64,000 bases of DNA from Asparagopsis taxiformis (Eukaryota > Rhodophyta > Florideophyceae > Bonnemaisoniales > Bonnemaisoniaceae), in contig JALQPE010000578.1 in the NCBI GenBank assembly GCA_030407315.1, forward strand, positions 124,001 through 188,000. The letters are read 5' to 3'. Made by a program: the position numbers and the translations under genes. The notes under the pieces are model-generated. The model was not told the DNA's origin. It ran no database searches and saw nothing but the letters and a program-made list of their open reading frames with translations. This document shows positions 51,955 to 58,990 of the stretch, piece after piece. Position 1 is the first letter of the stretch; every line of letters starts with the position of its first letter.

Positions 51955-51999
51955 GCGCGTGCGTGCATGCATGCATGCATGCATGCGCGCGCGCGCGTA
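51955..51999. repeat. Perfect 45-bp alternating purine-pyrimidine tract
   Basis: GCGCGTGCG, then (TGCA)n, then (GC)n, alternating without a break. Such tracts can adopt Z-DNA, and the TGCA part is also palindromic. Confidence 0.85.
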
Positions 52000-52245
52000 A
52001 CGGATCCAAAGATCGGATGAATTGAGCGATAGTGCTATTTTGTTGTCGCTCGTGGTGCTCGGGCGTGATGTGCGTACACAGCCGGCGTGAAGGCGGTTGG
52101 TTGGAGTCAAGTCAAATGGAGGCGATTGATTTGTGTAACAATGTCAGTGCGACGTGTAATTTTGATGGTAGCAAACGACAACAACGGGATGTTGATCGTA
52201 CAGCTCTTTGGCGACAGCAACTGCAGCATGCGCATGTTGGGCTTT

Positions 52246-52313
52246 GCGTTGCGTCGCGTCGCGTCGCGTTGGTTTGTATCGCAGCGCAGCGCAGCGTAGC
52301 GTAGTGTAGCGCC
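52246..52313. repeat. Degenerate GCGTTGC/CAGCG repeat blocks
   Basis: GCGTTGCGTCGCGTCGCGTCGCG, then nine bases, then GCAGCGCAGCGCAGCGTAGCGTAGTG. The words are close to those at 32205 and 55961. Confidence 0.65.
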
Positions 52314-52582
52314 GATGCCGCCACACGGTCCATTACAATCCCAAGTGGCATTCGCACAAGTCAGTGATGGAACGTGTAACACTGTAAGCGTTTATGATAA
52401 GCACCGGTGACAGGCACCGGCGCTTCATCTGACACACGCACTTTCAGCCATTCGACGGGGCGCGCGCAGTCCAACTTTCGCGGGCCCTGCCGCGCTATGT
52501 AACCCTCCCCGACACAACTTCCATAGTGACACCGACACATTGCGCTGCTCTTCATCTTTCATCTTGCTTACCTACGTCACTA

Positions 52583-53488
52583 ATGAATTTCTCACCAGAC
52601 TCACTCGAAGCGCCCGCTCGTCGCGAAGAGCCGCAAACGGGACGTGTCCACTACACAAACGAGGTAAGTATTGCCCTCCCCGCTCTCGCTTCCAGATCGC
52701 CTTTCCGTACCCTTACAAACTTTGCCCACCCGCTTCTCGCCGACGCAGTTTCACATCTATCAAAAGGCCCGAACCAATGGCTCCGGCTTGACCAAGCGCG
52801 CCCGCTGCCATCATTGCCAAGGAGATTGGGCGTAAGTAGTACCGTCGCTTCGTGCGAACACAACAACGACCCTATGGACCTCGATTTCCACGCCGCTAAC
52901 CCCGCTCTCCTTTTGCCTAGCTACAATGAAACACGTTTGAAACACCACGTCACCGACCCGTTTCGCGGCTGTCGCAGGATTCCGCCCGAGGCCCGCGAGC
53001 GCGTCAGACTCTCCGATAATTCGACCTCGGCTTCTCAGCAGCAATTCACCCAGTCGACGCAGCTGCCGACCCATACCGCCGCCCCGCACCCGCCGCTGCC
53101 CCCGCCGGCAAAGCGCAAGCGTGAAGATGGTCTCCCGACCTCGCCCCCCATACAAACACAGTCTGTAGTGCCGTTCAAGGAGTCGGTGCTGCCCGTGTCC
53201 ATGCCCACTCCCGCCGAGGGCCAGCCGCCGTCGCATGTTCGAGTTACTGTGGAGTTTTGCATGGCTTCGGGCGCCCTGTTGCGCGCCTCGTGGTTAGCTG
53301 CCGAAATCATTTCCGAGTTTCATCGCGACATTTTCGAGGTCACCCTCAGCCTCACTAGTACCGAGAATACTTTCAATATTTATATAGGTGGCAAGGTGGC
53401 TTGGTCTCGTGGAGAAGGCCAACCTTTACCAGACTATGACTATCTTAGGCCTATATTCCGTGCCCAATGCAGTAATGCCACTCTATGA
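52583..53488 (+). CDS. BED zinc finger fused to a degenerate Rdx (SelW-like) domain, three exons
   Basis: Exons 52583-52663, 52749-52831 and 52921-53488, with introns of 85 and 89 nt (both GTAAGT donors), give 243 residues. Residues about 28-80 form a BED-type zinc finger: Cys47, Cys50, His63/64, Cys72, with RLKHHVTDPFRGC and RRIPPEAR as in hAT-type BED fingers. A Gln/Pro-rich linker with a KRKR patch follows. Residues 160-240 align with the Rdx protein at 8882-9280: EFCMASG...LLRASWLAAEI, NIYIGGKVAWSR and GQPLPDYDYL. Its active site has lost the second Cys (CMAS, 168-171). The open frame alone reads through both introns and would lack the finger. DNA binding plus a redox-like sensing fold is inferred. 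I know no described protein of this layout. Confidence 0.85.
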   Translation: MNFSPDSLEAPARREEPQTGRVHYTNEVSIALPALASRSPFRTLTNFAHPLLADAVSHLSKGPNQWLRLDQARPLPSLPRRLGVSSTVASCEHNNDPMDLDFHAANPALLLPSYNETRLKHHVTDPFRGCRRIPPEARERVRLSDNSTSASQQQFTQSTQLPTHTAAPHPPLPPPAKRKREDGLPTSPPIQTQSVVPFKESVLPVSMPTPAEGQPPSHVRVTVEFCMASGALLRASWLAAEIISEFHRDIFEVTLSLTSTENTFNIYIGGKVAWSRGEGQPLPDYDYLRPIFRAQCSNATL

Positions 53489-53509
53489 ATGTCAGCCGAC
53501 TTTGCTTGC

Positions 53510-53515
53510 AATAAA
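53510..53515 (+). terminator. Polyadenylation signal AATAAA of the BED-Rdx gene
   Basis: AATAAA 22 bases after the stop and 14 bases before the 3' end of convergent NFU1, so the two transcripts probably overlap. Confidence 0.55.
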
Positions 53516-53528
53516 CCAATGTGTTGTG

Positions 53529-54275
53529 TCATGGTCGTAATATGCCTGATTCTGTCAGTTTCCTTTCCACCTCACTCAGTGCCTTTTCATTTGCTAATCT
53601 AACCTCATCGGCATGTTCATTAAATACTTCCTGCACACTCTTCACTTCTGGAATATAATGTCGCAGCATGTTCTCCACACCGCTCTTGAGCGTAATACTG
53701 CTGCTCGAGCACGTACTACACGCACCTTGCAGCTCCAATTTAACAACGCCGTCGTCAAAGCCTCTGTACAATATGCTACCACCATCCTCCGCGACGGCCG
53801 GCTTTACACGCGTCTCTAGCAACTCCTTTATCATCGCTACAACTTCGTCATCTTCGTCCGTAATCAGCGTATCCTCATTAGCTTGAGATTCACCGTCGGC
53901 CAGCAGCACGCTCTCCGACCCGTCAGTGAAAAACTCCATAATAACCTCGAAGATTTCCGGACGCAGCACAGCCCAATCGACCGGGTCATCTTTCGTAATG
54001 GTCACAAAGTCGGATCCGAAAAACACGGAGCGCACACCAGCCACAGCAAACAATCTTCTCGCCAGAGGACTGGCGGCTGTCGAGCGTATCGACTGGAAAT
54101 CTGCGGTACCACGACCACCTGGCATTACCTCGCGGCCCGGCATGAACATGACAGCGTGTGCATTTGGCGTCGACTGTGTCTGAATGAACATGGATCGGAC
54201 AAAACGAGTAAGGGGAACATTTGCGGGACGTGAATTGGAACGACGGAAGAGGGCAACGGCGGCGTGTCGCAGCAT
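53529..54275 (-). CDS. NFU1: Mitochondrial NFU1 Fe-S scaffold/transfer protein
   Basis: 248 residues. The N-terminal leader (MLRHAAVALFRRSNSRPANVPLTRFVRS) is basic and amphipathic, as in mitochondrial proteins. The Nfu N-domain shows MFIQTQSTPNAHAVMFMPGRE and the sequence SPLARRLFAVAGVRSVFFGSDFVTI. The NifU-like C-domain holds VKPAVAEDGGSILYRGF and the Fe-S ligand motif CSTC at 186-189. NFU1 receives clusters from the ISC machinery and helps deliver them to enzymes such as lipoyl synthase. The final 40 residues are helical and variable. Confidence 0.94.
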   Translation of the reverse strand: MLRHAAVALFRRSNSRPANVPLTRFVRSMFIQTQSTPNAHAVMFMPGREVMPGGRGTADFQSIRSTAASPLARRLFAVAGVRSVFFGSDFVTITKDDPVDWAVLRPEIFEVIMEFFTDGSESVLLADGESQANEDTLITDEDDEVVAMIKELLETRVKPAVAEDGGSILYRGFDDGVVKLELQGACSTCSSSSITLKSGVENMLRHYIPEVKSVQEVFNEHADEVRLANEKALSEVERKLTESGILRP

Positions 54276-54676
54276 TGTGAGTGGGTAACAAACGATGTGT
54301 CACTTGAACACGTGCCGAGCTGGTAGGCGGTGGCGGGAGAGCGAGTGAAAGCACGTTGTGGCTGATAAGGCGTGTACGTTGGTGCCACGCGACGGGTGAA
54401 CCGCTTGATCCGGATCGGCAAATCGCCAATTCAGGCTGTGCATGTAATCCACAAAAATTTATCCACAATTTACAAATTGCAGAAATGACCCACCAGTGAC
54501 ACGCCCAGAACAGGTGTGGGCACTTTGGTCGCGCCCACCGTTGCTAATCTTCCAGAACACTGTTTCAACCATTGCTGTCAAGCTCCGCCGCGCTTCATGG
54601 CTTTCAATTAACATTCATCCCTCGCAGAGCGCCGCAACCTTTTCCAACACATCGACAACAACAAAACCGAGCCGCA
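54276..54676. other. Divergent promoter region, NFU1 and RING gene
   Basis: A 401-bp spacer with outward-facing genes. Contains CAAAAATTTATCC near 54452 but no strong element. Confidence 0.35.
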
Positions 54677-55792
54677 ATGTCTGATGAATCTCAGATAGCA
54701 GCCGACGAGGCGCTGGCACGTCGTTTGCAAGATGAAGAAAACAGAGCAGGTCAATTTCCAATCTTCTACGACCCTGCCAATCCAATGAACTTGCACTCAG
54801 CCCCACAACCTTCGTCCTATCTGCGCAATGACACTTTTGATTTCCCGTTTGCGCGCGGTCCAGACACTTTCAGTACTGACGACATGTTCACCGAATTCTT
54901 CCGTCGCGTCATGCAACCCAACGCACTGGACCGCAGTCCGCGCGGGCGCGAACAGGCCATGGAAGGCCTGAATCATCTCGGCGGCAGCCGATACATGCGT
55001 CCATCTCATCATCGCTCTGCGCATGATCGCCCGCATGCGTCGTCGTCTCCGCGTGCGCCGTCGTCCACACCGCCGCCGTCGAGCCCGCGTCGTTCGTCGC
55101 GCAACGCGCCGCCAGAGGAGGCGCGGACGTATCGTGGCTCGCGCGAGGAATTGATGCAGTCGATGCTACGCGAAGCGTTTGGTGTGGGCACAAACGGTGC
55201 GTCCTTTGTCGGCGGATCCTTTTTTCTGTCGCCGGACGGCATCTCCAGATTGGAGAGCAGACGTCAGACGCCCGGACGTGCGGGCGCGTCGCAGGCGCCG
55301 CGCGAGGAACGTGGCGGTGCCATCGAGATGAGAGATATGATGGAAATGATGCTCAATAGCGTGCTGGGCGGCGGAGGACCCATGGCGCCCAGTATGGGCG
55401 ACTTGGTTCGTTCTATGCTGCAGCAGGGCGGCAATATGGAGACGCCGGAGACGTATGAGGACTGGTTGGGTCTGATTGAAATGATGGGTGGCGATGTGAA
55501 TCGGGGTGCGAGCGACGAAGAGATTTCGCGCATCCCGTCGGAAAAGTTCAAGGCGGAGGCGAAGAGGAAGAAGAGGGAGAGTCGGGCCGGGCCGTCGAGT
55601 GTGAGGCGTGAGGATGAAGTGGATAAGTGCGCAATTTGTTTGGGCGAGTATGAAGATGGAGAGGAGGTAAAGCGTTTACCGTGCGGTCATTTGTTCCATG
55701 GGGAATGCGTGGATCGTTGGCTGAAAGTGAATAAGGTGTGCCCGGTGTGCAAGCAGAGCATTCGCGCGGAGAACAGAAGGAGGAGAGCGTGA
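54677..55792 (+). CDS. RING-H2 E3 ligase-like protein with disordered middle
   Basis: 371 residues from [21 protein letters not shown]. The opening resembles a ubiquitin-interacting motif ([12 protein letters not shown]). The middle is Ser/Pro/Arg-rich and low complexity, with an acidic Met/Gly-rich stretch ([19 protein letters not shown]). The RING-H2 is C-terminal: Cys318 in [31 protein letters not shown]...CPVC. Basic RRRR ends the protein. E3 ligase activity is inferred from the RING. The frame extends upstream but begins at a TTG. Confidence 0.85.
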   Translation: MSDESQIAADEALARRLQDEENRAGQFPIFYDPANPMNLHSAPQPSSYLRNDTFDFPFARGPDTFSTDDMFTEFFRRVMQPNALDRSPRGREQAMEGLNHLGGSRYMRPSHHRSAHDRPHASSSPRAPSSTPPPSSPRRSSRNAPPEEARTYRGSREELMQSMLREAFGVGTNGASFVGGSFFLSPDGISRLESRRQTPGRAGASQAPREERGGAIEMRDMMEMMLNSVLGGGGPMAPSMGDLVRSMLQQGGNMETPETYEDWLGLIEMMGGDVNRGASDEEISRIPSEKFKAEAKRKKRESRAGPSSVRREDEVDKCAICLGEYEDGEEVKRLPCGHLFHGECVDRWLKVNKVCPVCKQSIRAENRRRRA

Positions 55793-56293
55793 GGAAGCGA
55801 GTGAATGAGTTGATAGGTTAGCATGAGTATGAATTAAACAAGTGTTGCGCCTTGGAGCATGACGTGTAAATATTATTATAGCGAGGCGCGATCAAGTTTC
55901 TGAATTGAAGCGTATGGCAAGTACGTGGGCGGTCGGCGCGGGACGCGACCGTGCGCCGCACTGCGCTGCGCTGCGCTGCTCTGCGTTGCGCTGCGTTGCA
56001 AAATAATTTCAATGTAATTGCACTGCGATGCCACAAATGCACCACGTGTCCGCACTGTGACCTTCATGACCGATGCGACTGCCCACCCACTCCATCGAGC
56101 CCAAATTTTTCTGTCTGACTTGAGCCCGTCCGTCTGTCCGCATGTCCCTTGCTCGTGTCAATACTCATCGCTTCGCTCCCCCGACTGACCAACCATCGCA
56201 TGTTCATATCATTTCCGCAACACTCGACCCAAACTTAACCTCGCGCCATACACGTATGTCTTCCCACTGACCTGCCCAACCCTTCTCGCAACC
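55793..56293 (+). other. Spacer upstream of the PH-kinase gene
   Basis: RING 3' flank and kinase promoter; holds the GCTGC repeat at 55961-55999. No gene. Confidence 0.4.
55961..55999. repeat. (CTGCG)n degenerate repeat
   Basis: CTGCGCTGCGCTGCGCTGCTCTGCGTTGCGCTGCGTTGC. Same word class as the clusters at 32205 and 52280. Confidence 0.8.
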
Positions 56294-58219
56294 ATGCCCC
56301 TCCCCCCCGATACTTCCGCCCAATCCGACTATGCCGACCTGCGCAATGGCATGCCCATCCGCATGAGCGGCTGGATGAGCGTCCGTGTCGGCCGTCTCTC
56401 CCGCCGTCAGCCCCGCTTTGCCAAGCTTCAGGGCGAGGTGCTCTCCTTCCACCCCAGCGAGAACCACCCCGCCGACGATGAATTCGACATTGTCGGCGCC
56501 GCTGTCGACTTTAGCGACCGTGAAACCAAACGCTCCTTCAAGCTTATTGCTGCTCGTCGTCTTTACACATGCTATTGCGGCTCCTTTGAGGAAATGCAAA
56601 GCTGGGCTCAAAGCCTCTGCTTTGCCTCCCAACGTTGCTTCGAACGCTATTACACACTCGGCTCCCTCATCGCAGAGGGCACCTTCTCCCGCGTCTACTA
56701 CGCATACGACGTGGAAGATCCCGCCCATGTCTTTGCTGTCAAAGTCATCAAGAAACGCACCCATGACGTTCAGGCTATGGAGTGGGTTGTCCGCGAGCGT
56801 CATATCAACTCGATGCTCAACCATCGTACCGTTGTGCATGCTGTCGATATGTTTTCCACAACCGACAAGGACCACATCGTTTTTGAGCTCATGCGTGGTG
56901 GCACTCTCGCCGACCTTCTCGCAAAGCACAAGAAACTTCCAGAATCGTACGCTCGCGTTGTTATGAGAGAGCTCCTCACAGCTCTCCACTATATTCATAG
57001 CAAGAATATAGTTCATCGCGACATACGTCCGGACAACATTTTCTGCTCCGCCGCAAAGTTTCCAATGTCCATCGCATTGGGCGACTTTGGCTATGCCAAT
57101 TTCGTATCGGAAAAGCGCGTCAATCGTGATGTGCTCACCACCATGATTGGTACCACTCCATACATAGCTGTGGATATCTGCCGTCGCATCAGCTATGGCC
57201 CTTTGGCAGACATGTGGTCCGCTGGCATTGTATTGTATGAAATGTTGTCCGGCCAGCTCCCATTCACCGGCCGTTCCGACCGCGAAGTGGTCGACAATAT
57301 TAAGAAGGGCAGGGTACACTTTGATAGCTCCATCTGGAAAACAGTTTCCACCGAGGCGAAAGGGCTCATATTGCAGCTCCTGCAAACAGACCCACACAAA
57401 CGAATTAGCGCTTTGGCAGCTCTTCAACATCGCTGGCTCCAGCAAGCTCCTCTCTCGAGACCAGCTTCTGTGAATACCCCTTGCCCTACTTCGCCACCGG
57501 CGACAAACGGCTTCGTGCTGGGAGACAGAAATTCTCCAGTCAACAGCACTGATAGCCGACGCTTCAACCAAATCTCCAATTCGGTCTCGAATTTGAGTAG
57601 GATTCCATCCACTGCTTCGGTGCAATCCGGTGATCAATCTAACACCGAGAGACACGATTGGAGCGAACGACAAACATCATCCGTCATGAGCATGCAAGGT
57701 GCAGGTCGTTCCATCCAAGCCATCTCTAGTTTATCGAGCTTGTCAAACGCTGGTCAACCGCGCATTCAAGCTACGCCTTCCGTGCGTGCAATCGTTGAAA
57801 AGGGATTGCAGCGGGTAGCAAGCGATAACCCGGCGCGGATGAAGCGACTATTAAGCTCATCGGTTGTTCAGAAACAATTGTCTGCAGCGCTACCGTATCG
57901 ACGGAGACTGATCGTTGTGGCTAGAGTCTTCGTCGCAGTGTTCCGGCTGAAAGCGCTGTCGAGGGGGCATAGCTCGACAAGACAATTGTCTCTGATGGGT
58001 AAAGGGGATGTCGACGTGGTGAATGCACTCATTGATCGCAGGAAAGCTGCGATGGAAAGGGATAATGAGGAAAGCAAACTGCGCGACGATCGAACAACAG
58101 GGCAGCCGCTTCCAACCATACCGCATTCTGCAAAGCGTGGTGGACATGTCCGACAACGATCTCGAGATGTAGCGGCACAACTAATTGGGAGAATTTCTGT
58201 GGACCGGAAACAACAGTAG
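56294..58219 (+). CDS. PH-domain Ser/Thr kinase with altered catalytic-loop and APE motifs
   Basis: 641 residues. A PH domain comes first (about 20-112, with the C-terminal helix EMQSWAQSL), then a CAMK/AGC-like kinase: AEGTFSRVYYAYD (glycine loop), Lys150 (FAVK), Glu168, HRD at 241-243, Asn248, DFG at 264-266 (LGDFGYANF) and DMWSAG. Two odd points: the HRD loop reads HRDIRPDN, with Arg245 where Ser/Thr kinases carry Lys, and the APE motif is AVD (292-294, TPYIAVDI). The C-terminal 250 residues are Ser/Thr-rich with a basic helical end. PH plus kinase suggests phosphoinositide-linked membrane signalling. It could be an active enzyme or a weak/pseudokinase. Confidence 0.87.
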   Translation: MPLPPDTSAQSDYADLRNGMPIRMSGWMSVRVGRLSRRQPRFAKLQGEVLSFHPSENHPADDEFDIVGAAVDFSDRETKRSFKLIAARRLYTCYCGSFEEMQSWAQSLCFASQRCFERYYTLGSLIAEGTFSRVYYAYDVEDPAHVFAVKVIKKRTHDVQAMEWVVRERHINSMLNHRTVVHAVDMFSTTDKDHIVFELMRGGTLADLLAKHKKLPESYARVVMRELLTALHYIHSKNIVHRDIRPDNIFCSAAKFPMSIALGDFGYANFVSEKRVNRDVLTTMIGTTPYIAVDICRRISYGPLADMWSAGIVLYEMLSGQLPFTGRSDREVVDNIKKGRVHFDSSIWKTVSTEAKGLILQLLQTDPHKRISALAALQHRWLQQAPLSRPASVNTPCPTSPPATNGFVLGDRNSPVNSTDSRRFNQISNSVSNLSRIPSTASVQSGDQSNTERHDWSERQTSSVMSMQGAGRSIQAISSLSSLSNAGQPRIQATPSVRAIVEKGLQRVASDNPARMKRLLSSSVVQKQLSAALPYRRRLIVVARVFVAVFRLKALSRGHSSTRQLSLMGKGDVDVVNALIDRRKAAMERDNEESKLRDDRTTGQPLPTIPHSAKRGGHVRQRSRDVAAQLIGRISVDRKQQ

Positions 58220-58990
58220 TCGTTTGGTTCACATTGGAATAGCACTCACTGCAACAGAAAGTGGTCTGGCGGAAGCTGGCCTCTCACGAAACTAACTCTG
58301 TGTGTTCACAGCAGCTGAAGCACATAACATTTTAGAGAAGAATAGTCACATGGACTACTGGAGGACATGTTGTAGATGATCAGATCAGCGTTTGCCCCCT
58401 TCTTTTATATTGCTCATGTACTTAAACGAAATTGGGAACAGCAAATGTTTGAGCGCAGTGCAACCGTCAAATTAGACGGGGGGTTTGATTGCTCAGTGTC
58501 AGCTGATAAGTGTCGATCCAACGTACGTATTGTGTTGTTTGATAATTTGATAGATACGGTTGCACTGATCAAAGTCGAGTTGAGCACAGCGCGTGGCAAT
58601 ATCATTTGGGTTTACAAATTGCCTCGTGCTGACTTGTTGCTGCTATCTTACAGTTCGCTGTGTTGTTGTACAACGTTCTATGCAGTTACATCGATACGGC
58701 CGAGTGAAATGGATGCGAAACGGAAGACAAGTCGGCTGATGAACTGCAGCGGTTCTAGGACCACTTGGTGCTCCTGCTCGATCAAAACTTGTACACGATC
58801 TGTGGACGACAGAGGCGCGTGTCGTCGCGTTGAGCTTCGGTGAAAGAGGAGACTGACCGGGAGACCACTAAACTGCCTATCTACTTTTGCCTGGCGGTAC
58901 GCTCTGCTGAGTTGGTCGCAGTGCCCCCTAAATTATGGTGCGCGGATTCTAGCCATCCGCTGAGATTGGAAATAGTAGTTGCGGCACCAA
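58220..58990. other. Convergent 3' region between the PH-kinase and KH genes
   Basis: A 771-bp spacer. One 155-residue plus-strand frame (58376-58843) has no homology and no codon pattern. I treat it as non-coding. Confidence 0.4.

Larger units (their letters stand above)
50961..52582. other. 1.6-kb divergent intergenic region, SERF and BED-Rdx genes
   Basis: No gene seen. Contains a purine-pyrimidine alternating tract (51955-51999) and two degenerate GCGTC/GCAGC repeat blocks (52246-52313). Overlapping short open frames on both strands lack homology. Confidence 0.4.

Noticed and set aside
52583..52831. BED finger as evidence of an intact hAT transposon
   Set aside because: No transposase domain, terminal inverted repeats or target-site duplication are visible. 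At most the finger was domesticated.
58376..58843. 155-residue plus-strand frame between two convergent genes
   Set aside because: No homology, contains Cys/Thr-rich random-like sequence, lies in presumed 3' UTRs.
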